Source: Pseudomonas cavernicola (GTDB lineage Bacteria > Pseudomonadota > Gammaproteobacteria > Pseudomonadales > Pseudomonadaceae). Taken from it: a DNA stretch of 64,000 bases. Position numbers and translations under genes: made by a program. Below are positions 7,920 through 15,910 of this stretch, piece by piece. The notes below the pieces were generated by a model, which was not told where the DNA came from, searched no databases, and was given only the letters and a program-made list of their open reading frames with translations. The stretch lies in assembly GCF_003596405.1 (NCBI RefSeq), contig NZ_QYUR01000008.1:186001-250000 (forward strand), read 5' to 3'. Every line of letters starts with the position of its first letter. Position 1 is the stretch's first letter.

Positions 7920-8437
7920 CAGGAGCAGCCGAATATGACACCGAACCAAATTTTCCCCATTGACTGGACTGCCGTGGCGGACGCTTTCTGTAAAGCCTGG
8001 TCCAGCAACCGGGGTTCGCCCGATTACGACTACCTGGCGAATCTTTACGCACCAGATAACGATGTGATCATCTACGACACACTCCCACCCCTAAACGGCT
8101 TTCTAGGCTTCACCCAACTTCGAAGTGAGATCTATCCGGGGCTTGAGCAAATTGCGGTCGAACGGACCGGTGACGTCGTGGCGCGAGAGATGGCTGCCGG
8201 ACATATTGTGGTCACCTGCTATCCATTTCGCCTGCAATACGTATTTGCAGATGGCCGCAAGATGTCGATCGATGCAAGGATCAGTGAAGTGTGGGAAAGA
8301 CGAAGCGACGGATACCGCATCGTTCATGAACATCCCTCTACCGTCTATGCCATGGGCTGAAACATATCGCGAGAAAAGGCCAGCGTCATTGCAGATGACG
8401 CCCGATCTGAATCGCTCCTAGTTTCGTCGACACTTCC
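7920..8437 (+). repeat. 518-bp repeated segment, copy 1 (inverted relative to 36431-36948)
   Basis: Bases 7920-8437 match the reverse complement of 36431-36948 with only a few substitutions and the same length. Similarity starts at CAGGAGCAGCC and ends around ACACTTCC, with unrelated sequence on the left side and only loosely similar sequence on the right. It carries one complete NTF2-like gene with its ribosome-binding site. The two copies bracket about 28 kb. Confidence 0.9.
7935..8360 (+). CDS. SnoaL/NTF2-like domain protein, copy 1
   Basis: 141 residues starting MTPNQIFPIDWTAVADAFCK. The pattern of an N-terminal helix pair, LANLYAPDNDVIIYDTLPPL and a twisted sheet ending VWERRSDGYRIVHEHPST fits the NTF2-like/SnoaL/DUF4440 superfamily, which includes small isomerases, hydrolases and non-catalytic ligand binders; a function cannot be given. 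The ATG at 7935 is chosen over the upstream chimaeric ORF because GGAG lies 9 nt before it and because the second copy (36508-36933) keeps the same start in a different context. Confidence 0.75.
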   Translation: MTPNQIFPIDWTAVADAFCKAWSSNRGSPDYDYLANLYAPDNDVIIYDTLPPLNGFLGFTQLRSEIYPGLEQIAVERTGDVVAREMAAGHIVVTCYPFRLQYVFADGRKMSIDARISEVWERRSDGYRIVHEHPSTVYAMG

Positions 8438-8552
8438 GACTGGCCGCTTCTGGCCGGTTTCTGCCGGTTAGCACCGGCAGCTTCGGGTCGGGAAGCGACA
8501 GGCTGGCTGCGCGGCTAGAATCCATGATCAGTACCAATCGTGGAGAACCAAG

Positions 8553-9032
8553 ATGATCAGCAAAAACACGATATGCCTATGGTATGACGGCACTGCGTTG
8601 GATGCTGCGACGTTCTATGCCGAGACTTTCCCGGACAGTGTGGTGGGCGCTGTCCATCGCGCGCCTGGCGACTATCCTGCTGGCAAGCAGGGCGATGTCT
8701 TGACAGTCGAGTTCACGGTGATGGGCATCCCTTGCCTTGGTCTGAACGGAGGGGCGGCGTTCAAACATAACGAGGCATTCTCGTTCCAGGTTGCGACCGA
8801 TGACCAGGCCGAGACCGATCGCTTGTGGAACGCAATCATCGGTCATGGTGGCCAGGAAAGCGCGTGCGGATGGTGCAAGGACAAATGGGGCCTGTCGTGG
8901 CAGATCACACCACGCGTATTGACGGCCGCCATTACCAATCCTGATCAAACAGCGGCCAAGCGCGCGTTCGAAGCGATGATGGGCATGCAAAAGATTGATA
9001 TCGCCGCGATCGAAGCTGCGCTGAAGGGTTAA
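8553..9032 (+). CDS. VOC-superfamily (PhnB-like) protein
   Basis: 159 residues with the layout of PhnB/3-demethylubiquinone-methyltransferase-like VOC proteins: ICLWYDGTALDAATFYAETF near the N-terminus, GIPCLGLNGGAAFKHNEAFS in the middle, and CGWCKDKWGLSWQITPRVL, which is highly typical. Most members are annotated only by fold; many bind small ligands and lack a known reaction. GGAGA precedes the ATG. It stands alone between the NTF2-like segment and an MFS remnant, and looks intact. Confidence 0.85.
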   Translation: MISKNTICLWYDGTALDAATFYAETFPDSVVGAVHRAPGDYPAGKQGDVLTVEFTVMGIPCLGLNGGAAFKHNEAFSFQVATDDQAETDRLWNAIIGHGGQESACGWCKDKWGLSWQITPRVLTAAITNPDQTAAKRAFEAMMGMQKIDIAAIEAALKG

Positions 9033-9038
9033 CCAGCG

Positions 9039-9245
9039 CTTAGGGCCGAGCGCCGTCAGCGTGACGCCCCGTTGGATGGCAATGCCGCTGCATCATCGGG
9101 GGTGCCGTTGACGTCCGCTATGGGTGGTGTCTCCCAGACGATGTACGCAGCGGCGATCATCACGCTGTTCGGTCTGCTGATGTCCTGGATGCTGGCACCT
9201 GAAACCCGTTCGCTAAGCCTTCAGCAAGCGGCATCGCTCAGCTAG
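9039..9245 (+). pseudogene. C-terminal remnant of an MFS transporter
   Basis: In frame to the TAG at 9243-9245 the sequence reads TSAMGGVSQTMYAAAIITLF, then GLLMSWMLAPETRSLSLQQA. This is the last transmembrane helix and tail (APETRSLSL) of a major-facilitator metabolite transporter. About 50-65 codons survive, without a start or the other helices. It directly follows the VOC gene. Confidence 0.7.
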
Positions 9246-9402
9246 AAGCGTCTCGTTGGTGTGGCGATGTGGCGGTTGGTCATGCGCTTTCTTGCGCTTG
9301 CCGCTGCGCTCGCCACTTTGACGGCAACACGCCATGGGCGTGCAGAAACTGCTTATTGAAGTGAGACAGATCGGTATGCACCCAGACATGGAGTTGCGTT
9401 GG

Positions 9403-10059
9403 TTAACCGATATGCGTAGCAGATGTGGACCGCAGCAGATCCATCAGGGCCAGGACGATGAGGGTGGCGACGACGAACCTGGAAATGGCGATGAAGGTGG
9501 CCGGCAGCAGGGGCAAGTCGAGGAGCCGGCGCAGCAGGGCGATCTGCGAGAACAAGTACCAGATGCAGGCGAGAGTGGTGAGAAACATCGCCAGCGCTAC
9601 CTGGATGCCTGCCAGCAGGTTGGCCGCGATCAGCACGATGGAAAGAGGGGAGGCCAGGTAGCACTGGATGTAGAAGGGCTCGCGCAGGGTGGTGCGGCTC
9701 ACGCGGACTCGCCGCACCCGCAGCATGGCCATGGCCGGCATCAGCGCGTACAGGCCGTAGCTGAAGCTGCGCACCAGCAGCGTCAGCAACTCGCCGGAAA
9801 CCAATGGCGAAGGTCGATCCGGTATGGCGAAGCCGACGAGATGGGCAAGGACGATGGAAAGGACCAGCATCAGCGGTGGGCTGAGCATGCCGCTGAAGCG
9901 CCGGTCAGGCTGCTGCTCGAGCTGTCGTCGGGTATAGAGCGAAACGGCGATGGGGTTGCATAGCACTCGCCAGAGCGTTCGCGGAAAGGAAATGGGCCAG
10001 GTCGCGACCTTCCAGAGGAATGCCTCGAGCGATTGCAGGCTGCGCAAGAAGACCACCAT
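9403..10059 (-). CDS. Predicted multi-pass inner-membrane protein of unknown function
   Basis: 218 residues with at least four hydrophobic segments: MLVLSIVLAHLVGFAIP, ELLTLLVRSFSYGLYALMPA, YLASPLSIVLIAANLLAG with VALAMFLTTLACIWYLFSQ, and FIAISRFVVATLIVLALMD. The cytoplasmic N-terminus is rich in Trp and Arg. The overall shape recalls Yip1-type or permease-like domains, but I cannot assign it. It is monocistronic on the minus strand. The start at 10059 is the first ATG; no strong Shine-Dalgarno is obvious. Confidence 0.65.
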   Translation of the reverse strand: MVVFLRSLQSLEAFLWKVATWPISFPRTLWRVLCNPIAVSLYTRRQLEQQPDRRFSGMLSPPLMLVLSIVLAHLVGFAIPDRPSPLVSGELLTLLVRSFSYGLYALMPAMAMLRVRRVRVSRTTLREPFYIQCYLASPLSIVLIAANLLAGIQVALAMFLTTLACIWYLFSQIALLRRLLDLPLLPATFIAISRFVVATLIVLALMDLLRSTSATHIG

Positions 10060-10755
10060 CTGTCAGGCATCTGGAGTGGCTGGAAGGTTGCCACGCGGCC
10101 CGTTCCAGGGACATCACGGGCAACCCACAACTGATCTGCGCAATGCGATCGAAGCAGATCCAGTTCACCTGAGCATAGCCGAACCACCTCCGGTATTCGT
10201 TTCACCGCCAGCCGGGAAGGGCGCCCGAGAGCGCTCCTCCTGAACAACCTGGACCTTGAACGGTTTGGGTAAGAGCTTCGTTGGCGCATGGAAATCCTGA
10301 CGTTAAGGATGATCGCGTCCGCTTAAAAATACGCGGACACCATCGCCCTTAATGCTGGAGTTCGGAAGGTGACTTGGCTGGACGCTTAGACAGATCGGTG
10401 AATCCTGTTTCGTAGGCGACCTGGATGAGAGGGTAATGCGCGGTCGTTCAAGCGCAGCTCATGAGCCCCTGGACCGAGCTTTTGGAGAGCTGGTGGCAGT
10501 TGCGTACCGGCGAGAAAGCCAAGGTCAGTTGGCTGCTGCGTGGACTGATATGCGCCCGCTTCCCAGATGTCGGCAGCTCCGCCTGCCCATCTGGCCTTCG
10601 CTTTTCATTCACCTAAGGTGCACCGGTCGCCTTAGGCGGGCCTCGCAGGAAAAAGAGAAAGTTCTTCCCCGTTCTAACTGTCCGCTCTTGGCCGGTTAGC
10701 GATCGCGTACCGTGGCTGATCCACCTTTGTCCTCCCTAAACGTGGAGGACAAGCC
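10060..10755. other. Gene-poor stretch with degraded coding fragments
   Basis: No intact gene is visible in about 700 bp. A plus-strand open stretch from about 10443 to 10600 reads MSPWTELLESWWQLRTGEKA and continues KVSWLLRGLICARFPDVGSS; it looks like real protein, but a stop lies immediately upstream and I do not know the family. Another short piece ends GNPQLICAMRSKQIQFT before 10170. Around 10318 a motif (aaaatacgcggacacc) resembles part of the MITE-like element at 20344. The last 30 bases hold the recombinase leader hairpin. Confidence 0.4.
10727..10752 (+). promoter_or_regulatory. Leader hairpin masking the recombinase ribosome-binding site
   Basis: TTGTCCTCC (10727-10735) and GGAGGACAA (10744-10752) are perfect inverted repeats with an 8-nt loop. 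The right arm contains GGAGG, the Shine-Dalgarno of the recombinase whose ATG is at 10756. Folding would hide the ribosome-binding site and limit expression. This is inferred from sequence only. Confidence 0.65.
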
Positions 10756-11376
10756 ATGAACACCACTGCTACCTGCAGCAATCAACCTTGGAACAAGGGA
10801 AAGCTTGTCGGGCAGAAAGCCCCGCTCCGACTCAGTGATATTTGGGCCATTCGGGTAAGACTCCAGCTCGCGGAGAAGACCCGGGATCTCGCTCTCTTCA
10901 ACTTGGCTATCGACAGCAAGCTGCGAGCCTGCGACTTAACCAAGCTGCGTGTACGGGACGTAGCCCATGGGGAGCATGTGTCGTCACGAGCCATCGTGAT
11001 GCAGCAGAAGACTCAACGCCCAGTACAATTTGAGATCACTGAGCAAACCCGAACAGTGCTGGAGGCTTGGATGCATCAGGCCCAGCTCCGCAGCGAGGAC
11101 TGCCTGTTTCCGAGCCGATTGCACGGCTCAGATCATCTCTCCACCCGGCAATACGCTCGAATAGTCAAAGCCTGGGTGACAGCCATTGGCCTTGACCCGA
11201 CCATGTACGGCACCCACACGCTGCGGCGAACCAAGGCATCGCTGATCTATCGCAGAACGAAGAACCTAAGGGCGGTCCAGCTCCTGCTTGGTCACACGAA
11301 GCTTGAAAGCACCGTCAGATACCTGGGAATTGAAGTCGATGATGCCCTGGAAATGGCGGAGCAGACGGAGGTCTGA
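10756..11376 (+). CDS. Short tyrosine recombinase/integrase
   Basis: 206 residues, about the size of FimB/FimE-type recombinases and lacking the N-terminal arm-binding domain of phage integrases. The catalytic set is visible: Arg57 (SKLRACDL), Lys85 (QQKTQR), His154 and Arg157 (HTLRRTKAS), His180 (LLGHTKLES) and nucleophile Tyr189 (VRYLGIE). It should therefore be active. It is followed by two strong hairpins and then, on the opposite strand, an unrecognised two-gene operon. The recombination target is unknown; a local inversion or mobilisation of the neighbouring cassette is possible. Confidence 0.92.
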   Translation: MNTTATCSNQPWNKGKLVGQKAPLRLSDIWAIRVRLQLAEKTRDLALFNLAIDSKLRACDLTKLRVRDVAHGEHVSSRAIVMQQKTQRPVQFEITEQTRTVLEAWMHQAQLRSEDCLFPSRLHGSDHLSTRQYARIVKAWVTAIGLDPTMYGTHTLRRTKASLIYRRTKNLRAVQLLLGHTKLESTVRYLGIEVDDALEMAEQTEV

Positions 11377-11384
11377 CCATCCAC

Positions 11385-11411
11385 AGCGACGGTCGAAGTT
11401 GGACCGTCGCT
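11385..11411 (+). terminator. Hairpin following the recombinase gene
   Basis: AGCGACGGTC (11385-11394) pairs with GACCGTCGCT (11402-11411) over a 7-nt loop. It begins 9 bp after the recombinase stop and probably ends its transcript, although there is no T-run. Confidence 0.55.
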
Positions 11412-11420
11412 ATCCGGCCA

Positions 11421-11448
11421 GTAGCTGCCGCTGGGGAGCGGCAGCTAC
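11421..11448. repeat. Perfect 12-bp inverted repeat between recombinase and cassette
   Basis: GTAGCTGCCGCT (11421-11432) and AGCGGCAGCTAC (11437-11448) flank a 4-nt loop. It lies between the convergent recombinase and 516-aa genes. It could be a second terminator (for the minus-strand operon) or a recombinase-recognised palindrome; the sequence does not decide. Confidence 0.55.
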
Positions 11449-11506
11449 CGACAAGAGGGTTACGGAAAAATAAGGGGCCATGTGGCGTCGAGCTATCCAC
11501 GCCGCC

Positions 11507-13057
11507 TCAAAGATCTGCGTGGCTATCGCAGCCATTCTGCATGGTCGATTTCTTCTGCGCTGCCAAACCTGGGACTCCCTTGACTCCGTACTCCGCATAA
11601 CCTTCAAGATTCGAGAGGAAGGTTGCCATCACTTCTGTGTCATGTGTGTTTAGCAGCGTGACAGCGATATCTATCAATCGCTTTCGAAACGCCAGATGCG
11701 CCTCGAAAACGGCCGTCTGCCCGCTCAGAGCAAATCGCATCCATTCAACTGCATAGAAGCCGATGCGCTCAAACTCTTCGTGTGTAGAAGACACAGGGCG
11801 GTCGATTTTGAAGGCTGATTTGACGCTGAGACTTTGTCCCCACGCGGAGCCATGTAGGCCTGGTTTGTAGGAAGCTGGCTCCTTTCGCATCGCACGTGCC
11901 ACGATAACTGCCGCTAGCGCGGTTAGAGCGTCTACGTCTTCACGAGCGGGCACCTCTTGGAGGCTAACCCAGTGATTCAGCACGGAGTGCGCGCTCTCCA
12001 AAATGTCCCGAAACTGCCTGTTCGAGACGTCTTCTCCTATAGCCTCGCTCATGAGCGGATGTAGCTGCCGTACTGAGTCGGGTATATCACTTTCACACAG
12101 ATCGCTCAGGCGGATGCGGGAATGTTTAAGAGCGGCTGATGCAGAGATCGGAGTGACTGAGCGCTGTAGGAGCCTCTCTCGTCGCAGCTTGTCCTCCACT
12201 TTGGCAAAGTGCAGGAAGTCCAGAGCATGCATGGTCAAATAAAGCTGCTCATCGGCCCGCAACAATTTACGCGAGGGTGGGCTTCGGCGCGAAGCCCACT
12301 GCTCCATGGCCACCTGGTATCTCAACACGACCTCTTCATTGGAGGGGCGTCCAGCGCTTCCCAGTTCATGCGCAATGTCGTTTAGGGCGTCATCCAACAC
12401 TGCGCGAACGTTGCCAAAAGTGCTATCAATCTCCATCAGCCGCTCAACTGATATCTCTGCGGACAAGTAGTCGTGCAGGTCAATCATGTGCCAACGCAGT
12501 TCTGAATCCGCCCCCGTTGGATATGGGTTGGTCAACTCCATGGACGCAGTAGCTTCGGCTGGCGGGCGCAGGATCGACATAAGTTGCAAGAGACCAGGCC
12601 GCTGCTTGAAACCATGCAGCAGCTTGACCACCTTGAAAAGCTGGCCAGCGCCGACCTGCTGTTCTTGTGGAGTCTTATGTCCCAGGAGTGCTGCTGTTTC
12701 TCTAAGCAGACGCACGACAGCTGCTTTCTCTAAAGGGTTATCACGTGTCTGCTGTGGTGTGCGTTGCTGCTCAAGCTCCTTGCCGAGCGCCTCGTACGTG
12801 CATGCCTCATCCGGAATCGATCGGGCGTTGCCAAGATCGAACTCCTCCGGAAAAATTCTCTCCCTTTCCTCATTAGTCAGGCCCGCATGCAGCACACACC
12901 GAAGCAAGCTCTGACCGTCCGTGTTTCCCCCTCCGATGATGCGTCCGCAGCGATCCTCTACGTAACTCGCGTCTCGAACGAAGTCGTAGGAAAACAGGTT
13001 GACCCCCAGCTGCTTGCCAATACTTTCAAGTATATAAACTCGCTGTTGCTCGGCCAT
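11507..13057 (-). CDS. Unrecognised 516-aa protein of a two-gene cassette
   Basis: No family recognised. The product is soluble, largely helical and without signal peptide, membrane span, Walker motifs or obvious nuclease signature. It starts MAEQQRVYILESIGKQLGVN. Visible segments include FSYDFVRDASYVEDRCGRII, a Gln-rich linker near 95-105 (EQQRTPQQTRD), paired helices such as LLRADEQLYLTMHALDFLHF, and MRFALSGQTAVFEAHLAFRK near the C-terminus. The DNA is visibly lower in GC than the neighbouring core genes, which suggests transfer. The start codon overlaps the stop of the 77-aa gene by one base (TAATG), so translation is coupled. The setting beside a recombinase suggests a mobile cassette, possibly defensive, but that is inference. 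Confidence 0.8.
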   Translation of the reverse strand: MAEQQRVYILESIGKQLGVNLFSYDFVRDASYVEDRCGRIIGGGNTDGQSLLRCVLHAGLTNEERERIFPEEFDLGNARSIPDEACTYEALGKELEQQRTPQQTRDNPLEKAAVVRLLRETAALLGHKTPQEQQVGAGQLFKVVKLLHGFKQRPGLLQLMSILRPPAEATASMELTNPYPTGADSELRWHMIDLHDYLSAEISVERLMEIDSTFGNVRAVLDDALNDIAHELGSAGRPSNEEVVLRYQVAMEQWASRRSPPSRKLLRADEQLYLTMHALDFLHFAKVEDKLRRERLLQRSVTPISASAALKHSRIRLSDLCESDIPDSVRQLHPLMSEAIGEDVSNRQFRDILESAHSVLNHWVSLQEVPAREDVDALTALAAVIVARAMRKEPASYKPGLHGSAWGQSLSVKSAFKIDRPVSSTHEEFERIGFYAVEWMRFALSGQTAVFEAHLAFRKRLIDIAVTLLNTHDTEVMATFLSNLEGYAEYGVKGVPGLAAQKKSTMQNGCDSHADL

Positions 13058-13290
13058 TAATTGCCTCCGAATTTCTTTTCAGTACCGCCAATCACCCGCA
13101 GATGGGGGCGGCGAGCCGCATCGTTGTAGGTCTGCGCAAAACTACAGAGCACCTGATCGGCGATTTTTTCTAGAAATGCGTCCCAACCGCCACACTCGCT
13201 GATATGAACCAACTGTGCGGCCGTGCCAGTGAGGCGCTTGTTGTTTCTTTGCATGACAAGCGAACACGGTTTCTTCTCTTCATTTTTCAC
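13057..13290 (-). CDS. Unrecognised 77-aa protein, first gene of the two-gene cassette
   Basis: MKNEEKKPCSLVMQRNNKRL begins a small basic protein; the centre reads LVHISECGGWDAFLEKIADQ and the C-terminus HLRVIGGTEKKFGGN. No known family. It precedes the 516-aa gene and shares one base with its start, so the two are made together; a small antitoxin-, adaptor- or sensor-like partner would fit but is not shown. The promoter must lie in the 220 bp between this gene and the divergent acetyltransferase. GC content is low, as in its partner. Confidence 0.7.
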   Translation of the reverse strand: MKNEEKKPCSLVMQRNNKRLTGTAAQLVHISECGGWDAFLEKIADQVLCSFAQTYNDAARRPHLRVIGGTEKKFGGN

Positions 13291-13511
13291 AGCGATGTCC
13301 TTTGATAGGTAGCGAAGCCCCTGACCTTCAGAGGCTTCGAACCACGACTTTCCATCATCGTCCGCCTGCTATCGAGAAAATGAATTCAAAGTTTTCCGTT
13401 GGCGCAATCTCGTCGATCATGCGAGTGCGGCGAGAACGCTCGATGCTCGCGGGCGTTACAATGGCGCCAGCGCCGATTTCCCGGATCGGGCACGCCCGGA
13501 GCCAGCTTCAA

Positions 13512-14201
13512 ATGTTCACCCTTGTATACCTGGACACATCGCCGCCCGAATCCCTGAAGAGTCAGGTTCTACAAATGGTGGTGGACTACTTCAGCGACAT
13601 CAGCCCGGTGTCGCTGACGCCTAGCAATCCGCTCTATCAGTTGTATCAGTACGTGATTGGCTACGAAGTGCACCTGTATCTGCAGGCCATGAACAGCTCT
13701 CTGGATAGCACCGCGCGGTTGATCCTGGCCCTGGATGATGAAGATCCCTCCCAGGTGCTGGGTTTTGCCCTGTACCTGCCGAGCCAGGATGATGCCGAGG
13801 CCTGCACTCTGGCGTACATGGCCGTCAAGGCCAGCCACCGCCGACGCGGTATTGCCCGGGCTTTGTTGCAGCAGATGGTCAAGCGTCGGCCCCACGCCGA
13901 GCTGGCCTGCGTGGCGAGCAAGGTGCCGACCTTCGAGTCGATGGGGTTTCAGGTACTGGCAGCGCAGGGGCCGCACGTGCTGCTGAACACCCGCGATCAC
14001 CGCTCGGACGGCATGGTGGCGGTGCAGGATCTGGCCCCGATATACCAATCCAAGGAAGTGCAGCAGATCCACGCCTACCTGGTGCAACAACACGGCAAGA
14101 AGGCCATGAGCGAGGCCGAGAACAAACGCGACCGCCTGCTCGACCAGATGGCCCATCAGGCTCAGGTATTGGTGAAAGAGCGTTTCCCTACGATTCACTG
14201 A
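13512..14201 (+). CDS. GNAT-family N-acetyltransferase
   Basis: 229 residues from the ATG at 13512. The acetyl-CoA-binding loop is clear: AYMAVKASHRRRGIARALLQ at about 101-120 (R-x-x-G-x-A). The upstream half is helical and variable; the C-terminal extension (KAMSEAENKRDRLLDQMAHQ) is a likely helix. The open frame runs back to 13302, but that part has no homology-like features, and GGAG lies about 10 nt before the chosen ATG. The substrate is unknown. It is divergent from the two-gene cassette. Confidence 0.85.
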   Translation: MFTLVYLDTSPPESLKSQVLQMVVDYFSDISPVSLTPSNPLYQLYQYVIGYEVHLYLQAMNSSLDSTARLILALDDEDPSQVLGFALYLPSQDDAEACTLAYMAVKASHRRRGIARALLQQMVKRRPHAELACVASKVPTFESMGFQVLAAQGPHVLLNTRDHRSDGMVAVQDLAPIYQSKEVQQIHAYLVQQHGKKAMSEAENKRDRLLDQMAHQAQVLVKERFPTIH

Positions 14202-14216
14202 CGGCCAAAGGCGGCC

Positions 14217-14238
14217 AAAGGGGACAGATTTATTTTTC
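14217..14238 (+). repeat. Single arm of the ggggacagattt repeat
   Basis: AAAGGGGACAGATTTATTTTT matches the arm of the palindromic element at 6128-6183. No second arm is found here. It lies 16 bp after the acetyltransferase stop codon. Confidence 0.6.
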
Positions 14239-14315
14239 CTGCTTTAAACGTCCGCCTTCGGCCCAGAAGGAGACATTCGTTTGCGTCGGGATGCCCCCTA
14301 TCCAGTCGTCAGGCA

Positions 14316-14411
14316 TTAAGCACTGTTGAGATGGTCGCGTATGAACTCGATGAACCGCTGGGTCTTCGCAGGAAGCAGCCGTGTTTCGGTCAGTGCGTAG
14401 ACCGAGATGCG
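14316..14411 (-). pseudogene. LysR-type regulator, C-terminal remnant
   Basis: The last 31 codons of a LysR regulator survive: RISVYALTETRLLPAKTQRF followed by IEFIRDHL and the end. LPAKTRxxxDFL is the standard C-terminal helix of the family. The sequence upstream is replaced by a cupin fragment on the other strand, so the gene is broken. Confidence 0.7.
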
Positions 14412-14506
14412 AGTGCGACTACGACGAGATGTGCCACATCCTCGAAGGCACCGTGCGCCTGACCGATGCGGACGGCGTGGCGAAGACCTTCGGGCCGGGC
14501 GGATAA
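14411..14506 (+). pseudogene. Cupin-domain fragment
   Basis: YDEMCHILEGTVRLTDADG followed by KTFGPGG and a stop is the core of a DUF861-type cupin (metal-site strand and following turn). Only about 31 codons remain between the LysR remnant and unassigned sequence. Confidence 0.65.
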
Positions 14507-14804
14507 CGATGACAACTTTGCCGTCGCCTACCTGGGTCTGTTCCGCCCCGGCTCCGGGTCCGTCACCCGCGGATCGGACTTGCGCCTGGCCCTGGCAAGC
14601 CGGGACGACGCGTCGTGCGAGCAATCAGGCCTGCGCCTCGCCTGGGAACGCCGGCAGTCCTTACGTCAACGCAAGTTCCAAGGCCGGTTACAAGGGGTAT
14701 AACTATCAGAACAAAAGGCGGGTCACCCAGAATAGGCCCTCCAAAGGCAGCGCCCGGGCCAGGCGCCCCAGGCCTGATCGGCGCCTGCGGCGCGGAGCGA
14801 TGTG

Positions 14805-15611
14805 ATGAGTTCCAGAGCATGGCGATGGGCTCGCAAGAGCCTTCTTGGCTGCATCGAGCTGGCCTTGCTGGTCGCTCCACTGTGCGCCAGCGCCATGTTC
14901 AAGTGCCAAGCCAGGGACGGAGCCATCAGCTACACCAGCCAAGCCATCGCCAGCGCCCGCTGCACTCGCCTGAATGGCATGGCGGGCGCCGGTGTCGGCG
15001 CCAAGGCAATGGCCCTGCCACGGCTTGTGCGGGACGACAACTCAGGCGCGGTGCGGATTCGGGTGTACACCTTCATCCACAAGGGTATTCGTCAATATGT
15101 GAGCCGGCGCCCCGTCGGGATCTCCGCACGGGTCGATGTCCTTGAGCTCTATTACATCAAGGACTGCTATCTGTGCATGGCGCCGAAGGATTTCAAGGTC
15201 GCCTCACTGCGCCTGGACACCCATACCTATCGGCGGGAGATCGAAGCCGCTTCGGGTCATTATGGTGTCGACAGGGCGCTGGTCCGCGCAGTGATACATG
15301 CCGAATCGGCGTTTCGCCCCAACGCCATTTCCGAAGCCGGCGCCCAGGGGCTGATGCAGTTGATGCCCGCCACCGCCGAGCGCTTCGCCGTGGACGATCC
15401 GTTCGACGCACGACAGAACATTCGTGGCGGCGTGCGCTACCTGGCCTGGCTGCTCAAGCGCTTCAACGGCAACCAGGTGCTGGCGTTGGCAGGTTACAAC
15501 GCCGGCGAAGCGTCCGTGGTCGAGTACAACGGGGTGCCTCCCTACGCCGAGACGCAATCCTACGTCACCCTCGTGCAGTCCTTGGCCGAACGCTATCGCA
15601 ACCATCGCTAG
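14805..15611 (+). CDS. Lytic transglycosylase (SLT family) with N-terminal DUF4124-like part
   Basis: A murein-cleaving enzyme. The signal-like N-terminus (LLGCIELALLVAPLCASA) is followed by a DUF4124-type stretch (MFKCQARDGAISYTSQ). The C-terminal SLT domain has HAESAFRPNAISEAGAQGLM with catalytic Glu167, then QLMPATAERF and LALAGYNAGEASVVEYNGVP. The product is 268 residues, so export to the periplasm is expected. GGAG precedes the ATG at 14805; a GTG one codon earlier is also in frame. It stands alone, between degraded sequence and a dispersed hairpin repeat. Similar enzymes accompany secretion or conjugation systems, but none is visible here. Confidence 0.88.
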   Translation: MSSRAWRWARKSLLGCIELALLVAPLCASAMFKCQARDGAISYTSQAIASARCTRLNGMAGAGVGAKAMALPRLVRDDNSGAVRIRVYTFIHKGIRQYVSRRPVGISARVDVLELYYIKDCYLCMAPKDFKVASLRLDTHTYRREIEAASGHYGVDRALVRAVIHAESAFRPNAISEAGAQGLMQLMPATAERFAVDDPFDARQNIRGGVRYLAWLLKRFNGNQVLALAGYNAGEASVVEYNGVPPYAETQSYVTLVQSLAERYRNHR

Positions 15612-15910
15612 TACCGTAGGGCGCATAACCCGGAATAGGTAATACGCCGGCCCCTCCACGGCGGATAACGCTGGCGCGTTATCCGCCCTACGAAAGCAAT
15701 CAGGTTCCGCGCTCGATCAATACGCCAGGCGGGGAATGGCTCAACCGAACTTCCACGACCCAAAGCTGCCATTTCAGCATGTGGTGAACTTTTCGTTTTA
15801 CCAATCGAACTTATGTGAAACTGGTATTAGTGCTATGTGATTGGCGCGCTTTATCGATTAATCGTTGAAAGGTAATTTGCTTCTCGGCGATATCAAACCG
15901 AGAGCAAGCC
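15612..15910. other. Intergenic region upstream of the hydrolase cluster
   Basis: About 300 bp. The first part holds the ggcggataacgc hairpin. The second, AT-richer part (15780-15900) should contain the promoter of the 15911 gene. I see no convincing -35/-10 pair. Confidence 0.4.
15660..15687. repeat. Dispersed-type hairpin repeat
   Basis: GGCGGATAACGC and GCGTTATCCGCC form a perfect 12-bp stem around TGGC, followed by CTACG, and a related half copy (tagggcgcataac) lies at 15616. I recall this kind of tagggcggataacg repeat as common between genes of several Pseudomonas species. It may also terminate the transglycosylase transcript. Confidence 0.65.

Larger units (their letters stand above)
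14202..14804. other. Degraded region with LysR and cupin fragments
   Basis: About 600 bp without an intact gene. It holds a copy of the ggggacagattt repeat, a LysR C-terminus on the minus strand and a cupin piece on the plus strand (listed separately). From 14507 to 14804 I see only short, unconvincing reading frames, one containing YVNASSKAGYKGYNYQNK, which looks like a former protein end that I cannot name. Confidence 0.45.

Noticed and set aside
11421..11448. Treating the 12-bp palindrome as the recombinase's attachment site.
   Set aside because: It is equally well explained as a terminator for convergent genes, and no second copy was seen; kept only as a repeat feature.
13320..13350. ggcttcgaacc on the plus strand resembles a tRNA T-loop on the reverse strand.
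   Set aside because: No paired T-stem, acceptor stem or anticodon arm can be drawn around it.
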